Notes under the pieces: model-generated
Database searches by the model: none
Told to the model about the DNA's origin: nothing
Seen by the model: only the letters and a program-made list of their open reading frames with translations
Shown: positions 1-9,506 of the stretch, piece after piece
How positions within the stretch are numbered: position 1 is the first letter of the stretch
Layout of the letters: every line of letters begins with the position of its first letter
From: Chloroflexus islandicus
GTDB lineage: Bacteria; Chloroflexota; Chloroflexia; Chloroflexales; Chloroflexaceae
Length of the DNA stretch: 64,000 nt
Assembly (NCBI RefSeq): GCF_001650695.1
Contig: NZ_LWQS01000082.1
Coordinates: 113,876-177,875, forward strand
Direction: 5' to 3'
Position numbers and translations under genes: made by a program

Positions 1-378
1 CGCATCGGGATGGGTCAGCAGATAGGCACGCGGCGGCATCTCACCGTTACGCACCACCTCGGCAATTTCTTGGGCCAATTCCGCCGGTTCGCGCAGCGGC
101 AGCGAGAAGTTCAGCTCATTACGCCCTTCGATCACGTCATACGTCACCAGCCACGACACCGGCGCGATTTTGCTGTACCACGGCCAGACCGTCTCGTTGC
201 TGTGGCAGTCATAGCAGGCGCGGCGGGCGATACTCGCCGCTTCGGGGGTTGTCCACGCCACGTCAGTCACCACTGGCGGATTGGTTTGCCATGCCCATAC
301 CGGCACTGCTTGGATGGCCACGAAGAGAACGACCAAGGCGATTGCTACGTTGCGAGGGCGGAATATTCGTTTCAACAT
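1..378 (-). CDS. Haem-binding domain protein, C-terminus outside window
   Basis: The minus strand is open from an ATG at 376-378 to the window edge, giving the first 126 residues of a protein that continues to the left. An N-terminal hydrophobic stretch (about residues 10-30) should be a membrane anchor or signal. It is followed by a c-type haem motif CYDCH (residues 55-59) in a context (ARRACYDCHSNET, then VWPWYSKIAPVSWLV) typical of the small haem-binding domain family PF14376. The start is supported by GGAGG about 6 nt upstream. These proteins are probably exported and carry one haem, but their role is generally unknown. The call rests on the motif and surrounding residues, and the missing C-terminus limits it. 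Confidence 0.8.
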   Translation of the reverse strand, partial: MLKRIFRPRNVAIALVVLFVAIQAVPVWAWQTNPPVVTDVAWTTPEAASIARRACYDCHSNETVWPWYSKIAPVSWLVTYDVIEGRNELNFSLPLREPAELAQEIAEVVRNGEMPPRAYLLTHPDA

Positions 379-540
379 CGGTTTCCTCCGTTGCGCGATC
401 AGCTTTCTGCAAGTAACAGTACTGGCGTTCGCTCAAAAGAGTCTTAAAATGAAGCAGGAATATTCCAATCTTTTTCCAAGGTTGCGGGGGTATAACAGAG
501 GTAGTGATGGGGGAGCGCCCCCACCCCAACCCTCACCTGC

Positions 541-779
541 TGGAGGTTCAAGGGCGGACGGAACATCTGTCCGGCACCCGGCCCGAAAGGGCTGGGCTAG
601 GGGTACGAAGCCCGCTGCACGGGCTGCTGCCCCCACCCCGTGCCCCTCCCCCGCTGGGGGTTCAAGGGCGGACAGAACATTTGTCCGACACCCGGCCCTC
701 AAGGGCCGGGCTAGGGTTACGAAGCCCGCTGCGCGGGCTGCTGCCCCCACCCCTTGCCCCTCCCCCGCTGGGGGAGGGG
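541..779. repeat. Tandem 114-bp GC-rich palindromic repeat
   Basis: Two near-identical units begin at about 545 and 659 (each starts GGTTCAAGGGCGGAC), with a partial third copy near 747-779. Each unit holds several small inverted repeats such as GCCCGCTGC..GCGGGCTGC. The gap 379-963 has no convincing gene. Besides this block and the pair at 785-897, I see only unremarkable sequence that should hold the promoters of the two divergent flanking genes. Confidence 0.75.
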
Positions 780-784
780 TGATG

Positions 785-897
785 GCAACGGCACAGTAGA
801 GCCGGACGGCTGTCCGGCTCCGCAAAGGGCGCAGAAATTTTTAACGCAACGGCGCTGTAGAGCCGGACGGCTGTCCGGCTCCGCAAAGGACGCAACG
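785..897. repeat. Two copies of a GGACGGCTGTCC palindromic element
   Basis: Two copies of about 55 bp begin at 785 and 846. Each contains the inverted repeat AGAGCCGGACGGCTGTCCGG followed by CTCCGCAAAGG. The same palindrome, in opposite orientation, recurs near 56,245 and four more times at 57,495-57,656 inside the cas operon. It is therefore a dispersed REP-like family in this genome. Confidence 0.8.
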
Positions 898-963
898 TAG
901 TTTGATGGGAGAACGAGCTGCTTGGATTGCGCAATAACAGCGGAAACGATAGAGGAGCAAATC

Positions 964-1644
964 GTGCGGATTTTAATTGTCGAAGACGATAAGCGGCTAG
1001 CGCGCTTGATCGAGCGGGTGTTGCGCGAAGAGCGCTATACCGTCGATATTGCCCACGATGGCGAGAGCGGGCTCGATCTGCTGTTGCAGGGCGCGTATGA
1101 TGTAGCCGTGATCGATTGGATGCTGCCCGGGCGTGATGGGCCATCGCTCTGCCGGGCGGCGCGAGCGGCTCGCTTGCCGACTGCGTTGCTCTTGCTGACC
1201 GCGCGTGGTCAGATCGAAGACAAGGTGTTGGGGTTTGAAAGTGGAGCCGACGATTATTTAGTTAAACCATTTGCATTTGAAGAGCTGCTGGCGCGAGTGC
1301 GCGCGCTGAGCCGGCGCTTTAACCCGAACCTCGGCAACGATGAACTGCGCCACGGCGATATTGTGCTCGATCTGCGCAGTTATACGGCCCGGCGCGGCGA
1401 ACGCCGGCTTGATCTGACGCCAACAGAATGGCGGCTGCTAGAATATCTGCTGCGCAACGCCGGCCAAACCCTCACCCGCCAGCAGATTCTCGATTATGTC
1501 TGGTCGTTTGAGCATGACGTACAACCGCAGATGGTTGATGTCTACGTTTCGTATTTGCGGCGCAAACTCAACGCTCCGGGTGAGGCTGACCCGATAGTGA
1601 CAGTGCGCGGCATCGGCTACCGGCTGGAGGCAGAACGTGCTTAA
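964..1644 (+). CDS. OmpR/PhoB-family response regulator
   Basis: A DNA-binding response regulator of 226 residues from a GTG at 964, chosen because GAGGAG lies 6-7 nt upstream and translation then begins directly with RILIVEDD. An ATG at 922 in the same frame would add 14 residues that fit no receiver domain. The receiver domain covers about residues 1-115, with acidic residues E7-D9, probable phosphoacceptor D51 (VIDWMLPG) and the conserved lysine in DYLVKPF. A winged-helix output domain follows, ending in VRGIGYRLE, typical of OmpR/PhoB proteins. Its stop overlaps the start of the downstream histidine kinase by 8 nt, so the two form a translationally coupled pair. The target genes are not evident. 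Confidence 0.93.
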   Translation: MRILIVEDDKRLARLIERVLREERYTVDIAHDGESGLDLLLQGAYDVAVIDWMLPGRDGPSLCRAARAARLPTALLLLTARGQIEDKVLGFESGADDYLVKPFAFEELLARVRALSRRFNPNLGNDELRHGDIVLDLRSYTARRGERRLDLTPTEWRLLEYLLRNAGQTLTRQQILDYVWSFEHDVQPQMVDVYVSYLRRKLNAPGEADPIVTVRGIGYRLEAERA

Positions 1645-3148
1645 ACCGTTGCGTTGGCAATTTACCCTGCTCTATGCGCTGACCGCCGCCGCGATCATTG
1701 CGTTGGTCGGCAGCGGCGCCTACGTGTTGGTCGCGCGCTATTTTGAGCGGATCACCGATCTGGCGCTGCAACACAAGATGGCACACGAATTTCATTCACT
1801 CAACGCGCCGTTGCCGCCGAGCTTAGCCTTTGCCGATGCCGATTGGTCGGTGTTGCGGTCGGATGGGCCGGCAGCCGGCAGGCGTATGTTGACGGCGGAC
1901 GAGGCGAGCCGGATTGCGCTGGCAACGCGCGGCGGTGAGATTAAGGATGTCAAGCTGGAAACGGATAAACGCCGGTATGAGGTGAAGTTGCGTGATGGCA
2001 GCGAGGTGAAGATCGACGCCTACAGCGGCCAGATCGTTGAGATTGAGATCAACGGCGAACACGTCAACCCGCCGCCTGTCCCTATCTCGCCCCCGGCAGC
2101 GTATGAGGCCGAGCTCGCCTCCATCTTTGTCTTGCCGCTCGATGCGCAAGGACGCATTCTCTTCAACCCCAATCCCGCCGCTTTGCCGATGCTCGCCCAT
2201 CAAGAAGCGCTAGAGGCGGCGCTGCGCAATGGGTCTGATCTGCGTACCATCACTACCAGCTCTGGCCAACAGGTGCGCTTGCTGACCTACCGGCTGACTC
2301 GACCCGACGGCCCGGCGGCGTTGCAATTGGGCCGTGTGTTGACCGATCAAACACAGGTGCTGAACCAATTGCTGACCGGGTTGCTCGGCTTTGGTTTTAT
2401 CGGCGCAGTGATCGTCGGCGCGGCCGGGTGGTGGTTATCGGGGCGCGCATTGCGGCCGGTGGAAGAAGCATGGGCGCGCCAATTGCGCTTTATTTCGAGC
2501 GCCAGCCACGAATTGCGCGCGCCGTTAACGCTCATCCGGGCCAGCGCTGAAGTAGCTTTGCGCAACGCAGAAGACGAGGATCAGCGCGAACTCTTGGCCG
2601 ATGTGCTGAGCGAAAGCGACCACATGCGCCGGCTGGTTGACGATCTGCTCACGCTCTCGCGACTCGACAGCGGGGCGTTGACGCTCCAGCGCCAGCCGAT
2701 TCAATTGAGCGATTTCCTCGCCGATGTCCAGCGCCATGCATCCCGGCTCGGCGACGAGCACGGGGTGACGATCGCGCTCGCCAAAACTGAGGGTACGGTG
2801 TGCGCTGATCCCGACCGGTTGCGCCAGATTTTGTTAATCTTGATTGACAACGCCATCCGCTACACGCCGGCCAGCGGTACGATTACGCTCAGCGCCGAAC
2901 TAGCCGGCAAACAGGTGCGGATCGGCGTGCGCGATACCGGTTGCGGTATCGCGCCTGAACACCTGCCTCACCTGTTCGAGCGGTTTTACCGGGCGGATCA
3001 GGCGCGCAACCGGGCCAACAATAACAACAATGCCGGGCTTGGCTTGTCGATTGCCAAAGGCCTCGTCGAAGCCCATGGCGGCACAATCGGGGTCGAAAGC
3101 AAGGTCAACGCCGGCACGTTGGCGTGGTTTACGATCCCGGCGGCGTAA
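1637..3148 (+). CDS. Two-component sensor histidine kinase with PepSY-like sensor
   Basis: Membrane histidine kinase of 503 residues starting at a GTG with GGAGG upstream. TM1 is at about residues 10-33 and TM2 at about 245-267. The external part includes a PepSY-like segment (about 84-141: LTADEASRIAL, then YEVKLRDGSEVKIDAYSG). The HisKA region carries the probable phosphoacceptor His291 (SSASHELRAPL). The catalytic domain shows an N box (ILIDNAIRYTP), a G1 box (VRDTGCGIAPEH) and a G2 box (GLGLSIAKG). No clear HAMP domain separates TM2 from HisKA. It should phosphorylate the regulator encoded just upstream. The stimulus is unknown; the PepSY-like region suggests envelope sensing, which is inference. 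Confidence 0.93.
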   Translation: MLKPLRWQFTLLYALTAAAIIALVGSGAYVLVARYFERITDLALQHKMAHEFHSLNAPLPPSLAFADADWSVLRSDGPAAGRRMLTADEASRIALATRGGEIKDVKLETDKRRYEVKLRDGSEVKIDAYSGQIVEIEINGEHVNPPPVPISPPAAYEAELASIFVLPLDAQGRILFNPNPAALPMLAHQEALEAALRNGSDLRTITTSSGQQVRLLTYRLTRPDGPAALQLGRVLTDQTQVLNQLLTGLLGFGFIGAVIVGAAGWWLSGRALRPVEEAWARQLRFISSASHELRAPLTLIRASAEVALRNAEDEDQRELLADVLSESDHMRRLVDDLLTLSRLDSGALTLQRQPIQLSDFLADVQRHASRLGDEHGVTIALAKTEGTVCADPDRLRQILLILIDNAIRYTPASGTITLSAELAGKQVRIGVRDTGCGIAPEHLPHLFERFYRADQARNRANNNNNAGLGLSIAKGLVEAHGGTIGVESKVNAGTLAWFTIPAA

Positions 3149-3193
3149 AAACGCACATCTGCACGCCTTTACGCCGCCGCATACCCTAACAGC

Positions 3194-4987
3194 TTATGGC
3201 CGCCACGTCTCATTGCGCGTGATGGCACCGCTGCCCGGTGTGGTTAAGACCCGATTGTTACAACATTCCCACACCACATTATTACCATCACGCTTGATAT
3301 ACTTGTACTCAATCGTGGTATTAGCTGGCAGATTCACTGTCCCGCTCCAAATCGGATAATTTGCTGCTGAAAGCGGTACCGCCTGCGCTGGATTCCAATT
3401 ACCCAATTGGGGAATGTTCCCGACCACAAAGACATTTTGTCCCCAATAAGTGGTAGCGTTCACATTGAACGTAACAGCGACCGTAGATGATGGCGGAGCG
3501 GCAAGTTTGGCATCAACGTGAATGGCCAAAGCGCTAAAGGGTGGCACCGAGACGGTAATGCGCCGATTACTGTCTACCGTCACTGTTTGCCCACTACACG
3601 CACCGTTAGCAAAATCGGCGACGATGACATTGCAATAGACGCCGGGCGCCATGCTAGTTTGAAACGTGCGGTTGAGCGTCGTCTCTTCGCGATTGATGAT
3701 CACAAACCCTTTATCACCGCGGCCAAACGCGATCTGGTTATTGCCATTGCTCCACCAATCACTGACACTAAACGTCGCCGCTGTTGCATTGCGGAAAGCT
3801 ACCATATTTGCAATAGGACGCCAGCGGTGCTCGCATTTCCATTCACCGAAGCAGTTGGGTTGGCCATTGATGTAGACACTGCGGGTATTACCGTTAGCAT
3901 CACTCGGCGGCCCTTGAAAATCGTTGCTAAATTCATAGCTTGACATGACCTGCGGGTAACCATAAGGCCATGCTAACATAAAGACATTAGCTAAATCATA
4001 GAGCGTGCCGTTTTTATACGTTACCACTGTGCCGCCGCCGCCATGACCACGCTGATTATCGTGGTTGTCGACAAAGACAATCGCTTTGTCGCTCGGCAAC
4101 ATTCCCCACGGCTCGCCAAACTGGCTCAACCATGCCAGCTTACCGCTCAGAAAGACCCGCCCAATCTCATTACTGTACTTAAACTCAGTCACATCACCAT
4201 TGCCAGTGTATTCACCCGGTGTAATTGGCTCGCCAGTTGCGCCAATCACCTCTTGGTAAATGTAAGGATTGCCATTCACACGCGAGAGAATAGCGGCAAT
4301 ATCGCTAGCAGCTATGTGCTTGGCGGCATCGATGCGGAATCCTGCCACACCAAGACTGATTAAATCGTTGAGATAGGCAGCCAGCCGATCACGGACATAC
4401 GTAGAACCAGTATCAAGATCAGCTAAGTTGACCAACTCGCAATTCTGCACTTCGTAGCGATCGCTATAATTCTGGATATCGTCATTGCCATTGCGCCCGC
4501 AATGATGAAAATCTTGATACTGATAGATGCCCGGATAGGTATAAGGGCTGTACGTTGAACCAGCCGAACCAACGCCGCTGCCAACGCCGGTCATATGATT
4601 AATGACAGCATCGACATAGATATCAACGCCAACCGCCTTACAACGGGCAACCATATTGGCAAATTCCGCCCGCGTGCCGCTGCGGCTCGTTAATTGATAA
4701 CTCACCGGCTGGTAGCGCTGCCACCACGGATAACCAGACACCATAGCATGCTCTTGCGGCGGCGACACCTGCACCGCAGCAAAACCACGCGGGCCAAGAA
4801 AGTTTTCACACTCTTGCGCGATGTCAGTCCACTTCCATTCAAACAGATGCACAAAGACCGTGCGTGGCGTTGCAGGTTGCGCAGTCGCTATTGATGGTTG
4901 CGCAATTCCGGCTGGAAAACTGCTGACCAGCACGAGAAGTACGACGAGGATGAGGCGACGGACAGGGTGAGATGCGGCGTTGAGCAT
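3194..4987 (-). CDS. Secreted alpha-amylase (GH13) with C-terminal CBM20
   Basis: Precursor of 597 residues with a signal peptide (about 1-36) that should hydrolyse alpha-1,4 bonds of starch outside the cell. The GH13 regions are visible: region I DAVINH (126-131), region II GFRIDAAKH with nucleophile D220, region III with acid/base E246 (YIYQEVI), and region IV FVDNHD with D310. Residues from about 500 to the end (beginning TVAVTFNVNATTYWGQNVFV) form a CBM20 starch-binding domain, including GNIPQLGNWNP. The ATG is preceded by AAGGAG at 8 nt. A strong promoter is predicted at 5101-5129. It lies tail to tail with the two-component pair to its left. Confidence 0.95.
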   Translation of the reverse strand: MLNAASHPVRRLILVVLLVLVSSFPAGIAQPSIATAQPATPRTVFVHLFEWKWTDIAQECENFLGPRGFAAVQVSPPQEHAMVSGYPWWQRYQPVSYQLTSRSGTRAEFANMVARCKAVGVDIYVDAVINHMTGVGSGVGSAGSTYSPYTYPGIYQYQDFHHCGRNGNDDIQNYSDRYEVQNCELVNLADLDTGSTYVRDRLAAYLNDLISLGVAGFRIDAAKHIAASDIAAILSRVNGNPYIYQEVIGATGEPITPGEYTGNGDVTEFKYSNEIGRVFLSGKLAWLSQFGEPWGMLPSDKAIVFVDNHDNQRGHGGGGTVVTYKNGTLYDLANVFMLAWPYGYPQVMSSYEFSNDFQGPPSDANGNTRSVYINGQPNCFGEWKCEHRWRPIANMVAFRNATAATFSVSDWWSNGNNQIAFGRGDKGFVIINREETTLNRTFQTSMAPGVYCNVIVADFANGACSGQTVTVDSNRRITVSVPPFSALAIHVDAKLAAPPSSTVAVTFNVNATTYWGQNVFVVGNIPQLGNWNPAQAVPLSAANYPIWSGTVNLPANTTIEYKYIKRDGNNVVWECCNNRVLTTPGSGAITRNETWRP

Positions 4988-5100
4988 GTTCAGGCTCCTT
5001 CGCTTGAAAGATCGGCCAACTCTGACCTAACCCAGCAATGGTTACAGCGGAGACGATGCTGCGTAAAACTATTGCATTTTCATTAGTTGCTTATAGAACA

Positions 5101-5129
5101 ATATTATCAGGAAGCTTTCCGAATGTCAA
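5101..5129 (-). promoter_or_regulatory. Predicted sigma-70 promoter for the alpha-amylase gene
   Basis: On the minus strand a perfect -35 box TTGACA (5124-5129) is separated by 17 nt from TAATAT (5101-5106). The start point would be near 5094, leaving an untranslated leader of about 107 nt before the amylase ATG. The gap 4988-5314 otherwise shows no gene. The part between 5130 and 5314 holds the downstream side of oleA, and I see no clear terminator in it. Confidence 0.65.
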
Positions 5130-5314
5130 GCAGATCACAATGGAATAAGGTTGGCGCTCTGGCAAAGCAGTGACAGATTTGTCAAGAGGGAAGAGGCAGT
5201 GAAAGGATGATTGGCTCGCACCAGATTGCCGCTAAACGATGGCCTTTCAGCACGAGCCAATCTAGGAAAACTGCACCGGAGGGCAACCGGCTCTAGGCAA
5301 GTGTAACCGCCGGC

Positions 5315-6316
5315 TCACCACGTCACGCTCATCATCGAACAATTCAGGCCCGACCCAATGCCCAACAAGCCAACGTGATCGCCGGGCCGTAACCGGCCCA
5401 CTTCGGCGGCTTGGGCAAGCGAAATCGGCAGGGCTGCCGGGCCGACATTGCCGAGGGTCGGGAAATTGAGGAAGAGCTTGGCCGGCGTGATCCCCAAGGC
5501 TTTCGTCACTGCGGCCATGTGGCGCGCGCCGACCTGATGCGGCGCGTAGAGCGCGATCTGGCGATCGCTCCAGTTGGGCAGCGTCTCTTGGGCCAATCGC
5601 CACGTCGCCGTCGCCAACTCGACCCCGGCATGCATCAGCGCGCCGGCATCGGTCTTCATATAATCGGGTTGGCCGAGACAGAGGTGATTGTATTGGGTCG
5701 CCGCTAGTGTGACCACGCCGTTCAAGCGATGGCCGCTGCGCGAGAGGCGCTCGTGGGTGAGCAACATTGCAGCGCCACCCGACCCCAAGGTGAGGGTCGC
5801 GAAATTGTCGCGCAAATCTTGCTTGGTGGTTTCGGGCCGGCGCAAGCGGCGGATAGTCGCCATCACCGCGTCTTGCGACCCCTCGCCATCCACAATCAGC
5901 GCATACTCTATCGTGCCCGCCTCGATCATCATGCCGGCAATGGCCATGCCGTTGAGAAAGCCAAGGCAAGCGTTCCGCACATCGTAGTTGATCGCGCGCG
6001 GCGACAGGCCGAGATTGCGATGAACGAAGCAAGCGGTTGACGGTTCGAGATAATCTTGGCACACCGAGGTATTGATCAACAGACCAATTCGCTCGCGATC
6101 GATATTAACCCGGCTCAAGAGCTGCTCGGCGGCCATTGTCGCCACCGTGCTGGGCAGGGTGCCCTCATCCCAAAACCGGCGCTCGCGAATGCCCGAGAGC
6201 GCCTCAAGCTTGCCGCGCGGGAAGCGCAGCCGTTCCATCGTTTCGGCGATCTGATCTTCGATCCAATCGGACGTAATGCGGTGGGGGGCCAGCACATAGC
6301 TGACCGCCTCGATCAT
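5315..6316 (-). CDS. oleA: OleA-like thiolase (head-to-head fatty acyl condensation)
   Basis: Thiolase-fold enzyme of 333 residues from the ATG at 6314-6316. The frame stays open for 25 more codons upstream, but those are made of intergenic palindromic repeats, so the internal start is preferred. The catalytic cysteine is in NACLGFLNG (about residue 117), with a histidine in LYAPHQVG and an asparagine in TLGNVGPAAL, the order expected for KAS III/OleA enzymes. OleA condenses two long-chain acyl-CoAs to a 2-alkyl-3-ketoacid. Its neighbours oleD, oleC and oleB on the same strand support OleA rather than FabH. It is the last gene of the cluster in transcription order. Confidence 0.88.
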   Translation of the reverse strand: MIEAVSYVLAPHRITSDWIEDQIAETMERLRFPRGKLEALSGIRERRFWDEGTLPSTVATMAAEQLLSRVNIDRERIGLLINTSVCQDYLEPSTACFVHRNLGLSPRAINYDVRNACLGFLNGMAIAGMMIEAGTIEYALIVDGEGSQDAVMATIRRLRRPETTKQDLRDNFATLTLGSGGAAMLLTHERLSRSGHRLNGVVTLAATQYNHLCLGQPDYMKTDAGALMHAGVELATATWRLAQETLPNWSDRQIALYAPHQVGARHMAAVTKALGITPAKLFLNFPTLGNVGPAALPISLAQAAEVGRLRPGDHVGLLGIGSGLNCSMMSVTW

Positions 6317-6359
6317 GACATGGCGAAAGAGCACCCAAGCCTCCGTGTTGTATTTGCTA

Positions 6360-6527
6360 TCCCTTGCGGCAGTGCAACTGCCGCGCTCCATAGGATTGGT
6401 ACGCTAGCTGCGGCAGAGGAACTGCCGCACGCCATAGAGTCCACACTTGCGGCAGTGCAACTGCCGCACTCCATAGGGTTGGTACGCTGTGGTGTGCGGC
6501 AGGCGAACTGCCGCACACCACAATGCA
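6360..6527. repeat. Four copies of a GCGGCAG/CTGCCGC palindrome
   Basis: Four hairpin-forming copies at about 6365-6384, 6409-6430, 6447-6471 and 6493-6519, each of the type TGCGGCAGTGCAACTGCCGC, with spacers such as TCCATAGGGTTGGTACGCT. The same element occurs twice at 61,138-61,210. They fill the space between oleD and oleA and could act as attenuators or transcript-stabilising hairpins; that role is inference. Confidence 0.8.
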
Positions 6528-6528
6528 G

Positions 6529-7518
6529 CTATGCTGCTTGCTGGGCAAACGTGCGCCGCAACCCCTCTTCGATGCTAATCCGCGGTGTATAGCCGAAATC
6601 GCGTTCCGCCGCGGCATGGCTAAACCAGTGCGAATGGCTCAGCTCGTGTACCATCAACCGGGTCAGCGGCGGTTCGCCGGGCAGGCGCAGCGTCGCGTAG
6701 AGAAACTCAAGCACGGTTGCCAGCCGGTAGGCGGCGCGGGCCGGAATGCGACCGCGCACTGGCGGGTAGCCTGCGTGGGTGAGAATCTCGCCGATAAACT
6801 GCCAGAGATTGACTGGCCGCTCTTGGCCGATAAAGTAGGCTTTGCCACGCACCGGTGATCGCTCGCCGAGAGCCGATGCTGCGAGCAGATGGGCTTCGGC
6901 GACATTTTCGACATAGCTGACATCAACCAGATTCGTACCGTCGCCGATTTGAAACAGGGCGCGGCGGCGCGCGCGGCGCAGCAGGCGCGGCAAGATGTGC
7001 GGGTCGCGCGGCCCCCAGATCAGGTGCGGACGCAACGCCACCGTCGCAATCTCGGTCTGCGCCAGCACATAACGTTCGGCGATGGCCTTGGTCTGCGGGT
7101 AGGGCGCAAGGTAGCGCGCGGGATACGGCGTCTGCTCATCAGCGCCGTGGATGTCGTCCATGCCAATCGCGACCGATGGCGTCGAAGTGTAGACCAGTTT
7201 GGGCACACCGGCCCGGATTGCCGCCTTCACTACCCGCTGGGTCGCGCTGACATTGGCTTGGTAGAAGTCATCGTAGCGGCCCCATAGGCCGGCCTTAGCC
7301 GCGACGTGAAAGACCGCCGTCACGCCACGCATGGCGCGGGCCAACACCGGCGCCGCTTCGGGTGTGGCAAGATCGGCGCGGAAGGTCTCGACGCCAAGCG
7401 CTTGCAATTCAGGATACTCACCCCTCCCCACCACGCGCACGTGGTCGCCGCGGGCCAAGAGTTGTTCAACCAGATAGCGGCCAACAAAGCCGTTGCCGCC
7501 GGTAACGAGAGCGATCAT
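6529..7518 (-). CDS. oleD: OleD-like NAD(P)-dependent 2-alkyl-3-ketoacid reductase
   Basis: Extended short-chain dehydrogenase (3-beta-HSD-like) of 329 residues. The nucleotide-binding motif TGGNGFVG is at residues 6-13, and the catalytic Tyr140 and Lys144 are in APYPQTKAIAE, with a serine in VYTSTPS. In olefin biosynthesis OleD reduces the OleA product to the 2-alkyl-3-hydroxyacid with NADPH. The call depends on its place between oleC and oleA on the same strand; alone it would be only an NAD-dependent epimerase/dehydratase. The ATG has no clear Shine-Dalgarno sequence. Confidence 0.87.
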   Translation of the reverse strand: MIALVTGGNGFVGRYLVEQLLARGDHVRVVGRGEYPELQALGVETFRADLATPEAAPVLARAMRGVTAVFHVAAKAGLWGRYDDFYQANVSATQRVVKAAIRAGVPKLVYTSTPSVAIGMDDIHGADEQTPYPARYLAPYPQTKAIAERYVLAQTEIATVALRPHLIWGPRDPHILPRLLRRARRRALFQIGDGTNLVDVSYVENVAEAHLLAASALGERSPVRGKAYFIGQERPVNLWQFIGEILTHAGYPPVRGRIPARAAYRLATVLEFLYATLRLPGEPPLTRLMVHELSHSHWFSHAAAERDFGYTPRISIEEGLRRTFAQQAA

Positions 7519-7601
7519 TGCGTCACACCAAAGAGATTGTCGCTTGTCCGTGCTATTTCTTGGCAGTCGTTCTCAAACAGACATTCATCTCGCTTACGCC
7601 G

Positions 7602-7637
7602 GAGATTGCTTCGGGGGCTGCGCCCCCTCGCAATGAC
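7602..7637. repeat. Dispersed palindrome with ATTGC...GCAAT ends
   Basis: A short inverted repeat, GAGATTGCTTCGGGGGCTGC followed by GCCCCCTCGCAATGAC, in the 140-bp gap between oleC and oleD. It belongs to the same family as the three tandem copies beside the left end of the CRISPR array (26,573-26,779). It could form a hairpin in the ole transcript. Confidence 0.65.
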
Positions 7638-7658
7638 AACAGACCGAAGCGCCACACT

Positions 7659-9353
7659 TCACCCCGGCGCGCGCAACTGCTTGGCCGCCCAAACCGCCAG
7701 TTGCTCGCGGAAGATCTTGGCGTTATGGCGAATATCAACCGGAAACGAGGGGTGAATCAGGAAATCTTGAATCACCGCCGTCATCTCGGTGGTGGCGGCC
7801 AATTGGCGCAACTCGGCCACCAGTTGCGCCGGCGCAATCCGGGTATCGCGGCGTAGTTCGACAATTACGACCGGCAGTTGCGCGCCGGCTGGCCCCACCC
7901 CGACCAGCGCCGAACGGAAGACGGCGGGGTGCTGATTGAAAAGCAACTCAACCGGCTCGGTAAAGAGCGGGCCGCGAGTCGTGATCACGCGCTGGCTCTT
8001 GCGGCCATAAAACCAAAGCCGTCCGTGCTCGTCGAAATAGCCGAGATCACCCATGCGGTGCCAGATGCGATCGCCATCGGCAATCTTAGCCAGCTCGGTC
8101 GCTTGAGGCCGGCCTACATATTCGCGGGTCACTGCCGGCCCGCTCACGCAAACCTCGCCGATCACACCTGCCGGCAAGCACTGGGTTTCTTGCCACGACC
8201 GGATCGGTTCATCGCTGATCGGAATAATCGCCACTTCGACGCCGGGAGCCGGCCAGCCGACGCAGGTGCCGGCCAGTGGCGATGGCTGCTCGGCGCGGGC
8301 CGCCAACACCTCGCGCCCACTGATCGACGTGACCGGCAGGGCTTCGGTGGCGCCATACGGGGTAAAGCTGTCGGCAGGCGGGGTCAGAATGCGCTGCAAC
8401 CGCTCGTGGAGATGGGCCGGCACCGGCGCGCCGGCCATCAAGACACGCCGTAGCAACGGCAAGCGAATATCGTGCTCAAGGCAATACGCAGTCACTTTTT
8501 CCCAAATCGCCGGCGAACCGAAGGTCGAAGTCACCCCCACATCCTGAATAAACTCAACCACTGCCGCCGGATCGCATTGGGCAGGGCGAGTGGGATCGAT
8601 CGGCGGGATAGCCGAGGTAATGCCGAGGGCGACATTGAAGAGGGCAAAGAGCGGGAAGGCCGGCATCTCGATTTCACCCGGTTCGAGGTCAAACAGTTCG
8701 CGCAAGGTGTTGATCTGCGCCTCGAACATGCCGTGGGTGTAGAGCACCCCTTTTGGCGTGCCGGTGCTGCCGCTGGTAAAGACGATCGCTGCCGGATCAG
8801 TGGCGGCCACGTCAGCCAGCGCAAACGGAGTCTTGATTGCGACCTCGAGTTCGCGCAAGGCTACTGCGCCGGGTAGGGCCGGGCCAACCGACACGGCCCG
8901 CGTGATCGTTGCGCAGGCGCGGGGGAAGACGAGCCGGAGCAGATGCGCGCGCGGTATGCCAATCATCGCTTCCGGGGCCGCCTCGGCAATACACTGGGCC
9001 AAATTGCGCCGGCCCATCGCCGGATCAATCAAGATCGGCACACACCCCGCCTTGAGCAAGGCAAAGGTCAGGCTAATCAACGGCCCACCCGCCGGCACCA
9101 TCAGCAAGACCCGCATCCCGCGGCGGATGCCATACGCAGTCAATCCCCACGCCAAGCGATCGCTAGCCGCGTGCAAGCCCGCAAAGCTCTGCCGGCGATA
9201 GATGACCTTGCCGGCCCGATCGCGGCCAACGCCGGTAATCACTGCCGTCTGATCGGGCATGTGCTGCGCCATCCACGGCAGATAGCGGGCGATATTCGCG
9301 CCGTCCGGCGTGGTGCGCGCCCGCTTCAGATCAAGCGCGCGAGAGTAAGCCAT
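7659..9353 (-). CDS. oleC: OleC-like AMP-dependent beta-lactone synthetase
   Basis: Adenylate-forming enzyme of 564 residues. The phosphate-binding motif VFTSGSTGTPKG is at about 191-202, a later TPYGATEALPV matches the A5 region, and GDLGYFDEHGRLWFYGRK matches the A7/A8 hinge region. OleC activates the beta-hydroxyacid made by OleD with ATP and closes it to a beta-lactone. The start has AAGGAG 6 nt upstream. Context (oleB upstream beyond the peptidase, oleD and oleA downstream) is the main reason to call OleC rather than a general acyl-CoA ligase. It is 153 bp downstream of the oligopeptidase gene. Confidence 0.88.
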   Translation of the reverse strand: MAYSRALDLKRARTTPDGANIARYLPWMAQHMPDQTAVITGVGRDRAGKVIYRRQSFAGLHAASDRLAWGLTAYGIRRGMRVLLMVPAGGPLISLTFALLKAGCVPILIDPAMGRRNLAQCIAEAAPEAMIGIPRAHLLRLVFPRACATITRAVSVGPALPGAVALRELEVAIKTPFALADVAATDPAAIVFTSGSTGTPKGVLYTHGMFEAQINTLRELFDLEPGEIEMPAFPLFALFNVALGITSAIPPIDPTRPAQCDPAAVVEFIQDVGVTSTFGSPAIWEKVTAYCLEHDIRLPLLRRVLMAGAPVPAHLHERLQRILTPPADSFTPYGATEALPVTSISGREVLAARAEQPSPLAGTCVGWPAPGVEVAIIPISDEPIRSWQETQCLPAGVIGEVCVSGPAVTREYVGRPQATELAKIADGDRIWHRMGDLGYFDEHGRLWFYGRKSQRVITTRGPLFTEPVELLFNQHPAVFRSALVGVGPAGAQLPVVIVELRRDTRIAPAQLVAELRQLAATTEMTAVIQDFLIHPSFPVDIRHNAKIFREQLAVWAAKQLRAPG

Positions 9354-9506
9354 GGGTGCTCCTTGCTAACAAACAGCTCGATCGATGCGAGCATGCCAAC
9401 CAGCCTAGCGCCGCTTTCGCGATACACGCAGGCCAACGAAACGTTTCGTCTCATCATACCCCTGCGCTGAGATTGCTTTGCAAGCGGGGCAGCGCCCCAC
9501 TGCCTA

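Noticed and set aside
433..1144. Overlapping frames in the gap before the response regulator
   Set aside because: They are translations of GC-rich tandem palindromes (AARAAGFVTLARPLRAGCR-like) and are not conserved protein.
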